Positions 45,328 through 53,439 of a stretch of DNA of 64,000 nt are shown here, piece after piece. Numbering within the stretch: position 1 is the first letter of the stretch; each line of letters begins with the position of its first letter. The stretch comes from Eubacteriales bacterium (lineage in GTDB: Bacteria > Bacillota > Clostridia > Lachnospirales > Lachnospiraceae). The stretch spans positions 1-64,000 of the forward strand of contig JAUNGM010000004.1 in the NCBI GenBank assembly GCA_030524545.1, read 5' to 3'. The notes beneath the pieces were generated by a model. That model did not search any database and was not told the origin of the DNA. It saw only the letters and a program-made list of their open reading frames with translations. The position numbers were made by a program, and so were the translations under genes.

Positions 45328-46731
45328 TTAGTTTTTTGCCTTTTCTGCAGTCTCACCAGGAATTTCCATGGGGTAATTGCCGTCAAAGCATGCCTTACAG
45401 AGAGGAAGCCCTCCTGCCATCCCTTCCAGATAATCAATTTCCATATATCCCAGCGAATCCGCCCCGATCAACTGACGGATTTCTTCCGTACTGTTGCTGC
45501 TTGCGATCAACTGGTCATTGGAAGGCACGTCCGTTCCAAAATAGCAGGGATGCAAAAACGGCGGGGAGGAAATCCTTACATGTACTTCCAGGGCACCTGC
45601 CTCCTTCAGCATCCGGATCAGGTTTTTAATCGTAGTGCCCCTTACAATGGAATCATCCACCAGAACGATCCTTTTCCCTTTTACAACGGATTCCAGCACA
45701 CTGAGCTTCAGATGCACGCTGGATTCCCGCTCTTTCTGCGTGGGCTTGATAAAAGTTCTGCCGATATAACTGTTTTTATAAAAAGCAAATCCAAACGGTA
45801 TGCCGGATTCCTCAGAAAAGCCCTTGGCCGCAGGAATCCCTGACTCCGGAACACCTGTTACCAGATCAGCTTCCACAGGATAAGACTTTGCCAGGGATTT
45901 GCCGCCGCGGATACGGGCATCATAAATCTTCACGCCGTCCATGGTACTATCCAGTCTTGCAAAGTAGATATATTCGAAAACGCAGTGCGCATGTTTCTTT
46001 ACAGCAAGGCTCTTATCTGAAAAGATGCCTTTCCGGGTAATGGTAACGATTTCTCCCGGCTCCACATCACGGATAAATTCCGCACCGACAGAAGTGAGGG
46101 CACAGCTCTCAGAAGCCAGCACATAGGTGTTGTCTCTTTTTCCAATGCACAGCGGCTTCAGTCCGTAGGGATCACGTACACCGATCAGCTTGCGGGGGCT
46201 CATAATGACCAGGCCGTAAGCGCCTTTTATTTTCCTTGCCGTTTTCAGTATAGCTTCTTCTACGGTTTTGGAATGTACACGCTCTCTCGCAATATGGAAC
46301 GCGATAACCTCAGAATCTGTGGTCGTGTGAAAGATCGCGCCTGTCTGGATCAGATCCCATTTCAGTTCCTCCGTGTTTACCAGATTTCCGTTATGGGCAA
46401 GCGCCAGGGTACCCTTTACATAGGATAAGACAAGCGGCTGGGCATTCTCAGCCACAGATGCTCCGGTAGTGGAATACCGCACATGTCCTACTCCAATATC
46501 CCCCTCCATCTTGTATATCGTATCTTCTCTCAGCACTTCGCTTACAAGACCGAGATCCTTATGGAACTGGACATTTCCAATTTCCCCATTTGTCTTCGAC
46601 ACAGCCAGCCCGCAGGATTCCTGTCCCCTGTGCTGCAGCGAGGTTAGGCCGTAATAAATTGACGGGACAACATTCCCGCCGTCCAGGTCATAAATCCCGA
46701 ATACTCCGCATTCTTCTTTGAGTTCTGCCAT
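45328..46731 (-). CDS. purF: Amidophosphoribosyltransferase
   Basis: First committed step of purine synthesis: PRPP plus glutamine to phosphoribosylamine. 467 residues from MAELKEECGVFG, with GGAGG eight bases upstream; the short propeptide is removed to expose Cys8 as the glutaminase nucleophile. PRPP loop IVLVDDSIVRGTT (about residue 360). The C-terminal LCKACF resembles the paired cysteines that bind a [4Fe-4S] cluster in the B. subtilis-type enzyme. It stands alone, outside the usual pur operon, and has no hexaloop leader. Confidence 0.96.
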   Translation of the reverse strand: MAELKEECGVFGIYDLDGGNVVPSIYYGLTSLQHRGQESCGLAVSKTNGEIGNVQFHKDLGLVSEVLREDTIYKMEGDIGVGHVRYSTTGASVAENAQPLVLSYVKGTLALAHNGNLVNTEELKWDLIQTGAIFHTTTDSEVIAFHIARERVHSKTVEEAILKTARKIKGAYGLVIMSPRKLIGVRDPYGLKPLCIGKRDNTYVLASESCALTSVGAEFIRDVEPGEIVTITRKGIFSDKSLAVKKHAHCVFEYIYFARLDSTMDGVKIYDARIRGGKSLAKSYPVEADLVTGVPESGIPAAKGFSEESGIPFGFAFYKNSYIGRTFIKPTQKERESSVHLKLSVLESVVKGKRIVLVDDSIVRGTTIKNLIRMLKEAGALEVHVRISSPPFLHPCYFGTDVPSNDQLIASSNSTEEIRQLIGADSLGYMEIDYLEGMAGGLPLCKACFDGNYPMEIPGETAEKAKN

Positions 46732-46879
46732 CTGAACATCCTCCATCAGTATTGATCAATATTTGTCTGAAATCCTCATAATACCTTATTCATTTTCTTC
46801 ATTATCATCTCAAACATCACATTTAGAGTACCATTTAACGTGCCTGCAAAATCTGCAAAATGAATCTTATACTTTTTGA

Positions 46880-46907
46880 ATTATAATTAACGAAAAATAT
46901 TTGTCAA
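46880..46907 (-). promoter_or_regulatory. Promoter of purF
   Basis: TTGACA (46902-46907), 16 bases, TATAAT (46880-46885). The 145-base leader contains no terminator or purine-type riboswitch that I can recognise. The rest of the purF-glnN gap (about 46910-47020) holds only AT-rich sequence. Confidence 0.75.
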
Positions 46908-47023
46908 CCCTTGTCTAAAAAAAAGTCCGGCACAGGCGGAAAGAAGGGGCAAAAAACCAGACACAGGAGAGATGCCCTCTTCCGCTCTCCCACAATTTTT
47001 TTTAATTTTTTTCGAAAAATCCA

Positions 47024-47101
47024 TTGACAAGATTTTTTTTTGGTGTATACTACGTCACATAAGCAACGGCGCTTTGGATGATATCCAAGGCGCTTTTTTT
47101 G
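47024..47101 (+). promoter_or_regulatory. glnN promoter with ANTAR-type hexaloop/terminator leader
   Basis: TTGACA (47024-47029), 16 bases, TATACT (47046-47051, preceded by TG). Start near 47058. AAGC-AACGGC-GCTT (47061-47074) is a hexaloop hairpin (A1, G4) at about +3. It shares its loop end and 3' arm with the terminator GCGCTTTGGAT-GAT-ATCCAAGGCGC-TTTTTTT (47069-47101). The two folds cannot coexist. A leader of about 65 bases follows before the ATG. Confidence 0.8.
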
Positions 47102-47166
47102 TTTATATACACATATTCAAGATTATAAAAGGATTAATGGATCTCAATCGAAAGGAGCGTACCTAT

Positions 47167-49266
47167 ATGGCACAAAATATTCCTGAACTGTATGGCAGTC
47201 TTGTATTCAACGACAAGATCATGCGTACCAAATTACCAAAAGACATGTACAAGGCACTGAGAAAAACCATCCAGAACGGATCGCATCTGGAACTGGATGT
47301 TGCCAATTCCGTAGCAGTTGCTATGAAAGAATGGGCAATCGAAAACGGTGCTACCCATTATACTCACTGGTTCCAGCCGATGACCAACTTTACTGCTGAA
47401 AAGCACGACAGCTTCATCTCACCGACCGGTGACGGACAGATCATTATGGAGTTCTCCGGTAAAGAACTCGTAAAAGGCGAGCCGGATGCATCCAGCTTCC
47501 CTTCAGGAGGACTTCGTGCCACATTTGAGGCAAGAGGATATACAGCATGGGACCCGACATCACCGGCTTTCATTAAAGACCGTACCCTTTATATTCCTAC
47601 CGCATTCTGTTCCTACAGCGGTGAAGCACTGGATAAGAAAACTCCTCTTCTCCGTTCCATGGACGCATTAAATGTAGAAGCGCTGAAAGTTCTCCGTGTT
47701 CTGGGCAACACAGAGGTAAAACACATTACCACTACCGTAGGACCGGAACAGGAATACTTCCTTGTTGACAAAGAACTTTACAACCAGAGAAAAGACCTGA
47801 TTTACTGCGGCCGTACTCTGATCGGTGCTCCTGCTCCAAAGGGACAGGAAATGGAAGACCACTATTTCGGAACCCTGAAGCCAAGAGTTGCCGCTTATAT
47901 GCATGATCTGGATGAAGAACTCTGGAAACTGGGTATCCCGGCAAAAACAAAGCATAACGAGGTTGCTCCTGCTCAGCACGAGCTGGCACCTGTTTTCGAT
48001 ACCACCAACGTTGCAGTTGACCACAACCAGCTTACCATGGAAATCATGAAAAAAGTGGCTGACAAACACGGTATGGTATGCCTGCTTCACGAAAAACCAT
48101 TTGAAGGCATCAACGGAAGCGGCAAACACAACAACTGGTCCATGAGTACAGATACCGGCGTGAACCTTCTTGACCCAGGCAAAACACCTGCTGAAAACAC
48201 CCAGTTCCTGGTATTCCTGGTAGCCGTTATCAAAGCAGTGGACGATTATGCAGATCTTCTTCGTATCTCCGTTGCAAGTGCAGGAAACGACCACAGACTT
48301 GGCGCTAATGAGGCACCGCCTGCAATCGTATCCATCTTCCTCGGGGATGAACTTACCGAAGTATTAAAGGCCATCGAAAATGACGAATTCTTCGCCGGAC
48401 ATGGTGCCATTCAGATGGATATCGGTGCAAAAGTTCTTCCGCACTTTGTAAAAGACAACACCGACAGAAACCGTACTTCACCATTTGCATTCACAGGAAA
48501 CAAATTCGAATTCCGTATGCTTGGCTCTTCCGCTTCTGTCGCTAACCCGAACATCATCCTGAACACTGCCGTAGCTGAAGTTCTCAGCCAGTTCGCAGAG
48601 AAACTGAAGGATGTGCCTGCGGAAGAAATGAACCAGGCTGTTCACAATCTGCTGAAAGAAACCATTATTGCTCACAAACGCGTTATCTTTAACGGCAACG
48701 GATATACGGATGAGTGGGTAGAAGAAGCAGAAAAACGTGGCCTTTACAATCTGAAATCCACACCTGACGCACTGGAGCAGTTCGTCAGCCCGAAGAATGA
48801 GGCACTGCTTACAGGACATAACATCTTTACGAAGGGTGAACTTCACTCCCGCTACGAGATCAAGCTTGAAAATTATGTGAAGACCCTGCATATTGAGTCC
48901 TGCACAATGGCTGAACTCATCCAGAAGGATATGCTGCCGAGCATAACTACCTATATGGAACAGGTTGCACGCACAGCAAGTCTGAAGAAGTCCGTAGTTC
49001 CGGATATTTCCGTTGCAAGCGAAGCAGATCTTCTCACTAAGCTTACTGCCCTGTCCGAATCCATGATTGCAGGACTCGCAACCCTGAAAGAGGATACTGC
49101 AAAGGCAGAAGGCTGCGAAGATATTCTTGCAAGCGCCAAAGCTTATCAGTCCACTGTACTGGCCGATATGGAAGCTCTTAGAAAATCTGCTGACGAGGCA
49201 GAAGCTCTGCTTCCGGAGAGCGTTCTTCCGTATCCTACATACGGCAAGCTGCTGTTCTCCATCTAA
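47167..49266 (+). CDS. glnN: Glutamine synthetase type III
   Basis: 699 residues, typical of the large hexamer-of-dimers GSIII found in Bacteroides, cyanobacteria and Clostridia. GSIII-specific N domain (YGSLVFNDKIMRTKLPKDMYK, in part), then TTVGPEQEYFLVD, KHNEVAPAQHELAPVFD, GINGSGKHNNWS and NDHRLGANEAPPAI carry substrate and metal residues; the C-terminal GSIII helical region follows. The start MAQNIPELYG has AAAGGAG nine bases upstream; the open frame extends 65 codons further into the leader and promoter and is not coding there. Confidence 0.96.
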   Translation: MAQNIPELYGSLVFNDKIMRTKLPKDMYKALRKTIQNGSHLELDVANSVAVAMKEWAIENGATHYTHWFQPMTNFTAEKHDSFISPTGDGQIIMEFSGKELVKGEPDASSFPSGGLRATFEARGYTAWDPTSPAFIKDRTLYIPTAFCSYSGEALDKKTPLLRSMDALNVEALKVLRVLGNTEVKHITTTVGPEQEYFLVDKELYNQRKDLIYCGRTLIGAPAPKGQEMEDHYFGTLKPRVAAYMHDLDEELWKLGIPAKTKHNEVAPAQHELAPVFDTTNVAVDHNQLTMEIMKKVADKHGMVCLLHEKPFEGINGSGKHNNWSMSTDTGVNLLDPGKTPAENTQFLVFLVAVIKAVDDYADLLRISVASAGNDHRLGANEAPPAIVSIFLGDELTEVLKAIENDEFFAGHGAIQMDIGAKVLPHFVKDNTDRNRTSPFAFTGNKFEFRMLGSSASVANPNIILNTAVAEVLSQFAEKLKDVPAEEMNQAVHNLLKETIIAHKRVIFNGNGYTDEWVEEAEKRGLYNLKSTPDALEQFVSPKNEALLTGHNIFTKGELHSRYEIKLENYVKTLHIESCTMAELIQKDMLPSITTYMEQVARTASLKKSVVPDISVASEADLLTKLTALSESMIAGLATLKEDTAKAEGCEDILASAKAYQSTVLADMEALRKSADEAEALLPESVLPYPTYGKLLFSI

Positions 49267-49311
49267 TAATTAAGAGGAATTTTTTCAGCAACAACTTTAT
49301 ACCGGTAAAAT

Positions 49312-49394
49312 CAGGGGATATCATTATGAACATCCACTTCATAATTCATTATCGATTTCCTCATCCATTAATCACACGATACGGATATCCCCTG
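49312..49394 (+). terminator. Large stem-loop ending glnN
   Basis: CAGGGGATATC (49312-49322) pairs with GATATCCCCTG (49384-49394) and is followed by TTTTAC. Inside, ATTATGAA pairs with TTCATAAT. The long loop makes it an unusual terminator, but its position just after glnN fits. Confidence 0.55.
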
Positions 49395-49430
49395 TTTTAC
49401 ATATATAGCATAAAAGTCCCGGACAGCAGA

Positions 49431-49613
49431 CATGAGACAGGGCATGCTTGCATGCAATGACTCATGGATATTGGACGGGCTGACCCCTATGAGGAAGTAG
49501 AGCGATAGCTCGAATTCCGTTGCTGAGCGCCAGTGGCGCTCGTTTAGCAACGACCGAAGCGGAGCGTAGACATATGGGGTGCGATTGTGAAAGCGCAAAG
49601 CGCGAAACAATCG
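49431..49613. other. Densely folded intergenic segment, unidentified
   Basis: Helices in order: CATGAG...CTCATG around GCATGC-TT-GCATGC (49431-49466); CCCCTATG (49484-49491) with CATATGGGG (49571-49579, one bulge) closing a multiloop; GAGC-GATA-GCTC (49500-49511); GTTGCT-GAGCGCC-AGT-GGCGCTC-gttt-AGCAAC (49519-49551); CGATTGT...ACAATCG enclosing GCGC-AAA-GCGC (49582-49613). A minus-strand frame covers it but looks like a by-product of the repeats. It lies between glnN and amt, upstream of the amt hexaloop. Either a structured RNA or a dispersed repeat element. Confidence 0.65.
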
Positions 49614-49660
49614 ACTTTTATTTAATACTGATGTCTGCGTAAGCAGACATATCCAATTAG

Positions 49661-49702
49661 TTCGCAAAGGCGCGGAGGATTTTTCAGTCCTCCGCGTTTT
49701 TT
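49661..49702 (+). promoter_or_regulatory. amt leader with ANTAR-type hexaloop/terminator
   Basis: TTCGC-AAAGGC-GCGGA (49661-49676, with a T-G pair) has the same six-base loop (A1, G4). Its 3' arm is the start of the terminator CGCGGAGGA-(8)-TCCTCCGCG-TTTTTT (49671-49702), so the two exclude each other. No convincing promoter is visible upstream; a hairpin TGTCTGC-GTAA-GCAGACA at 49633-49650 lies where one would be expected. Confidence 0.72.
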
Positions 49703-49745
49703 CGATAAAAATCCCACAAGGGATATGATCACCTTTTCATCGTTC

Positions 49746-49771
49746 TGATGCTTTGGTGGTTCAAAGCATCA
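49746..49771 (+). other. Hairpin in the amt 5' leader
   Basis: TGATGCTTTG-GTGGTT-CAAAGCATCA, a perfect ten-pair stem 55 bases before the amt ATG. No T-run, so not a terminator. The following GTACCTTGAAAA word matches the flank of the coiled-coil gene at about 10129-10140 (inverted). Confidence 0.5.
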
Positions 49772-49825
49772 TGACTGGTACCTTGAAAAGTTGATATTTT
49801 TTCTTAGGAAAGGGAGGAAATTATT

Positions 49826-51562
49826 ATGGAATTTTCATCTGTAAACACTATTTGGGTGCTCTTAGGAGCTGCTCTGGTCTTCTTTATGCAGGCCGGATTT
49901 GCAATGGTTGAGACCGGTTTCACCAGAGCAAAAAATGCAGGTAACATCATCATGAAGAACCTTATGGACTTCTGTATCGGAACACCGACCTTCTGGATCG
50001 TTGGTTTCGGTATCATGTTTGGTGCAGGAAACGGTTTCTTTGGTTCCATCCACGGAATCGCATCTGAAGCCAACTATGGAAATGCAATGCTTCCTGACGG
50101 CGTTCCGTTCTGGGCATTCCTGATCTTCCAGACTGTTTTCTGTGCAACATCTGCAACCATCGTTTCCGGTGCTATGGCAGAACGTACCAAATTTTCCGCT
50201 TACTGTGTATACAGCTTTTTGATCAGCCTGATCGTATACCCGGTTTCCGGCCACTGGATCTGGGGCGGCGGTTTCATCAGCCAGATGGGCTTCCACGATT
50301 TCGCAGGTTCCTGTGCCGTACATATGGTAGGCGGTGTCGCAGCATTCATCGGCGCCATCGTTCTCGGACCTCGTATCGGTAAATACACAAAAGACGGCAA
50401 GTCCAAAGCAATTCCGGGCCACAACCTGACTGTAGGCGCATTAGGTGTATTCATCCTCTGGTTCTGCTGGTTCGGCTTTAACGGCGCTTCTACTGTAAGC
50501 ATGGAAGGTGACGCCATTGTAAGTGCAGGTAAGATTTTTGTAACGACAAACCTTGCTGCAGCAGTTGCAACTGTCACTGTTATGATCATCACATGGGTTC
50601 GTTACAAAAAACCGGATGTTTCCATGTCCTTGAATGGTTCTCTGGCTGGTTTGGTAGCGATTACCGCAGGATGTGATACCGTTTCTCCTACATCTGCTGC
50701 AATCATTGGTATTGCTTCCGGATTTATTGTAGTATTTGGTATTGAGTTTATTGACAAAGTTCTGAAAATCGATGATCCGGTAGGTGCTGTTGGTGTTCAC
50801 GGATTAAACGGCGCTTTTGGTACTCTGGCCGTAGGTCTTTTCTCCGACGGTGCCGGTACTGAATGGAAAGGTCTTCTTGTAGGCGGCGGCTTCCATGGAT
50901 TCGGTGTACAGCTCATCGGTATGCTCATCACCATCGCATGGGTTGCAGTTACCATGACCATTATTTTCCAAGCGATCAAACACACGATGGGACTTCGTGT
51001 ATCTCCGGAAGAAGAAATCGCTGGTCTGGACGGCAAAGAACACGGTCTTACAAGCGCATACGACGGTTTTGTGGTTCATGATACTATGACAACGGTTCCT
51101 ACTCCGATGGGCGTTACAAAAGCAGCTCCCGTGATCAACACCGCTGCTGCTTCCGCTCCTGTGGAATCTATCCCGGAAATACCTGCAGAGGGTGTACACA
51201 AGCTTACCAAAGTTGTTATCATCACCCGTCAGAGCAAGCTGGAAGACTTCATGCATGCAATGAACGAGATCGGTGTTACCGGTATCACGATCACAAATGT
51301 TATGGGATGCGGCGTTCAGAAGGGTGCACGCTCCTACTATCGTGGCGTTGAGATGGATATGAATCTTCTTCCGAAGATCAAGATTGAAATCGTTGTCAGC
51401 CTGGTACCTGTACAGAAAGTCGTTGAGACAGCGAAAGCAGTTCTTCACACCGGACAGTACGGCGACGGTAAAGTATTTGTATACGATATCGAAAACGTTG
51501 TAAAGATCCGTACCGGCGAAGAAGGTTTTATGGCTCTTCAGGATACCCATCCGCTTGATTAA
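49826..51562 (+). CDS. amt: Ammonium transporter fused to a C-terminal PII (GlnB/GlnK) domain
   Basis: 578 residues. Residues 1-400 are an Amt channel with about eleven membrane segments (AGFAMVETGFTRAKNAGNIIMKNLMDF, in part; conserved pore His residues in HMVGG and GGGFHGFGVQ). A linker rich in Ala/Pro (about 420-455) leads to a full PII domain (about 457-572): T-loop GARSYYRGVEMDMNLLPK, B-loop TGQYGDGKVFV and C-terminal KIRTGEEG. The gate protein is therefore tethered to the channel. The T-loop keeps a Tyr next to RG at the classical modification position. ATG after GGGAGG. Controlled by the hexaloop leader upstream; terminator downstream. Confidence 0.95.
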   Translation: MEFSSVNTIWVLLGAALVFFMQAGFAMVETGFTRAKNAGNIIMKNLMDFCIGTPTFWIVGFGIMFGAGNGFFGSIHGIASEANYGNAMLPDGVPFWAFLIFQTVFCATSATIVSGAMAERTKFSAYCVYSFLISLIVYPVSGHWIWGGGFISQMGFHDFAGSCAVHMVGGVAAFIGAIVLGPRIGKYTKDGKSKAIPGHNLTVGALGVFILWFCWFGFNGASTVSMEGDAIVSAGKIFVTTNLAAAVATVTVMIITWVRYKKPDVSMSLNGSLAGLVAITAGCDTVSPTSAAIIGIASGFIVVFGIEFIDKVLKIDDPVGAVGVHGLNGAFGTLAVGLFSDGAGTEWKGLLVGGGFHGFGVQLIGMLITIAWVAVTMTIIFQAIKHTMGLRVSPEEEIAGLDGKEHGLTSAYDGFVVHDTMTTVPTPMGVTKAAPVINTAAASAPVESIPEIPAEGVHKLTKVVIITRQSKLEDFMHAMNEIGVTGITITNVMGCGVQKGARSYYRGVEMDMNLLPKIKIEIVVSLVPVQKVVETAKAVLHTGQYGDGKVFVYDIENVVKIRTGEEGFMALQDTHPLD

Positions 51563-51600
51563 GTTTCCACTCATCATATTTTCATACAGTCCGAAAGGAC

Positions 51601-51638
51601 AAAAAAGAGACTGCCGCAAATGTGCAGTCTCTTTTTTT
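51601..51638. terminator. Bidirectional terminator between amt and the UPF0126 gene
   Basis: AAAAGAGACTGC-CGCAAATGT-GCAGTCTCTTTTTTT, with A- and T-runs on both sides, between converging genes. Confidence 0.85.
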
Positions 51639-51670
51639 GCAGTTCTCAACATAACGGCAGTTCCTGTGTT

Positions 51671-52339
51671 TCAGCGTTTTTCAGACAGCTTCTTCTCATC
51701 CAGCCTCGGCAGATTCCAGTGATAATGCGCAGCCAGATACCGGATCAGAATAACCACGGCAGAAGATACTACCATCGCTTCTACCGCCCCAAAGGCTCTG
51801 TAAATATAAACGCAGGCAATCGCACCTACAATCGATGCGCAGGCATAGACATGCCTGACAAATATATAGGGCGGAACACCGGCCATCATGTCACGCAGCA
51901 GCCCGCCGCCCACACCTGTAATGGTTCCCAGAAACACCAGCAGGAACGCATTGTGGAGATATCCCTGGCCAATCCCTGTGTTCACACCCACAACAGTAAA
52001 GATTCCAAGCCCAATGGAGTCCATGACCAGCATAACCTTATCATACGTTTCCCGGAGATGTCCTTCCAGAAGCTCTTTTTTCAGATAAAGCACTGCAAAT
52101 ACAATGCAGGAAGTCACTGTGGCAACAGCTGCATATACCGGATTCTGAAATACCCCCGGCGGGGTAATTCCAAGTATGATATCCCGGATCATTCCGCCTC
52201 CTACCGAAGTCACAACTCCCAAAACACAGACGCCGAAAATATCCATTCCGCGCCCAACTCCAACCATGGCGCCTGATGCCGCAAATGCCACAGTTCCAAG
52301 TATCTCCATAATAAAAATGATCGCTTCCTGATAATCCAT
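51671..52339 (-). CDS. UPF0126/TRIC-family membrane protein
   Basis: 222 residues from MDYQEAIIFIMEILG, with GGGGGAAG upstream; an ATG eight codons earlier abuts its ribosome site and is less likely. Seven membrane segments arranged as two UPF0126 repeats, each with a GG-containing kink (SVGGGMIRDIILG at about 50 and GVGGGLLRDMMAG at about 135). Relatives form trimeric cation channels; some clostridial members sit near glycine riboswitches, but none is seen here. Physiological role unknown. Confidence 0.85.
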   Translation of the reverse strand: MDYQEAIIFIMEILGTVAFAASGAMVGVGRGMDIFGVCVLGVVTSVGGGMIRDIILGITPPGVFQNPVYAAVATVTSCIVFAVLYLKKELLEGHLRETYDKVMLVMDSIGLGIFTVVGVNTGIGQGYLHNAFLLVFLGTITGVGGGLLRDMMAGVPPYIFVRHVYACASIVGAIACVYIYRAFGAVEAMVVSSAVVILIRYLAAHYHWNLPRLDEKKLSEKR

Positions 52340-52490
52340 GTACTGCTTCCCCCATACAATCATTCCTCTAATACTGTTTCTTCAATTGATTCATTATCTT
52401 ATCATTTGCATATATTCTATCATTATATCAAAGAAGCATCCGGTTTTGTATTCTTTTTTTCCAAAATAAAAGAATTTGCGATTTCATCAG

Positions 52491-52530
52491 AAAAGCCCCG
52501 CACAGGTCTATCGACCTGATACGGAGCTTT
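52491..52530 (-). terminator. Terminator of the sugar ABC operon
   Basis: Minus strand AAAGCTCCG.ATCAGGTC-GATA-GACCTG.GCGGGGCTTTTC, 40 bases past the last permease gene. Confidence 0.8.
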
Positions 52531-52569
52531 CCTGATTGTAATAATTATTTTATGCCTTGCAAGAAGCAC

Positions 52570-53439
52570 TCAGCCTTTCACACCGCCAAGAGCCACACCG
52601 GCTACAATATACTTGGATAAGATCAGATATACGATAACCAACGGGATAATGGTAACAAAAAGTCCTACATAAACAACACCATAGTCCGTACGGAACTGGT
52701 TGGAGCTTAAGAGCTGTACAAAAATAGGCAGTGTTTTCTTGGAATCTGTCGTCAGCATGATCGTCGGTGTAAACAGGTTATTCCACTGAGCAATGAACTG
52801 GAAGATAGCCTGTGTTGCAACAGCCGGCTTCATGATCGGAACAATGATCCTGTTAAATGTATGAAGCTCTGTAGAACCATCGATTCTCGCTGCCTCAACC
52901 ATTTCCAGAGACAATGTGCTTTCCATGTACTGTTTCATGAAGAAAACAACCGTCGGAGCAGCAATGGTAGGGATGATCAGCGGGATGTAGGTATCCACCA
53001 GCTTCAGATTCAGCATAAAACGGTAAAAACCGATAATAGAAATCTGGCTTGGCACCATCATAACTGCCATAATAAACGCCCATGCAAGTTTTTTGAATTT
53101 GAAATCATATACATGGATGCCATATGCTGTCATGGAAGAAAAGTATACGGACAGGAAGGTTCCCGGAACCGTAATCGTCAAGGAGTTCAGAGCTGCTTTC
53201 TGCAGGGTAATCTGCATACCGTTCTGCTTAAGCATCAGGTTTTTCCAGTTCTCAATCAGATGTGTAGATGGAATCAGGGAAATACCTGCTTTGATCGAGT
53301 CTGAATCTCTCGTAGCATTCATAACCAGGAGTAAAAACGGCAGCAATGCGATCAAACAAAATAATACACAGATCACAGTTCTGAAAATTCTCTGGCGCAT
53401 CAGAGCGCCGCTGTAGCTTTCGGACTTATTCATGATCAT
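52570..53439 (-). CDS. Carbohydrate ABC transporter permease (MalG-like)
   Basis: 289 residues, six membrane segments, inner-membrane half of a CUT1 sugar importer. The EAA loop EAARIDGSTELHTFNRIIVPIMKPA (in part, about residues 185-205) contacts the ATPase. The ATG overlaps the upstream permease stop (ATGA). No ATPase gene is in the cluster, so a shared MsmK-type ATPase encoded elsewhere is presumed. Confidence 0.93.
   Translation of the reverse strand: MIMNKSESYSGALMRQRIFRTVICVLFCLIALLPFLLLVMNATRDSDSIKAGISLIPSTHLIENWKNLMLKQNGMQITLQKAALNSLTITVPGTFLSVYFSSMTAYGIHVYDFKFKKLAWAFIMAVMMVPSQISIIGFYRFMLNLKLVDTYIPLIIPTIAAPTVVFFMKQYMESTLSLEMVEAARIDGSTELHTFNRIIVPIMKPAVATQAIFQFIAQWNNLFTPTIMLTTDSKKTLPIFVQLLSSNQFRTDYGVVYVGLFVTIIPLVIVYLILSKYIVAGVALGGVKG

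Noticed and set aside
46732-46907. Hexaloop or purine riboswitch in the purF leader
   Set aside because: No AxxGxx loop with pairing arms, no terminator, no purine-aptamer core. purF seems to be outside the hexaloop regulon.
46972-47166. N-terminal extension of GSIII by 65 codons
   Set aside because: It runs through the promoter, hexaloop and terminator of glnN; the family start and the ribosome site are at 47167.
49368-49667. 99-codon minus-strand frame between glnN and amt
   Set aside because: It covers the folded segment and the glnN terminator, has no ribosome site and no recognisable domain. Its apparent coding comes from GC-rich helices.
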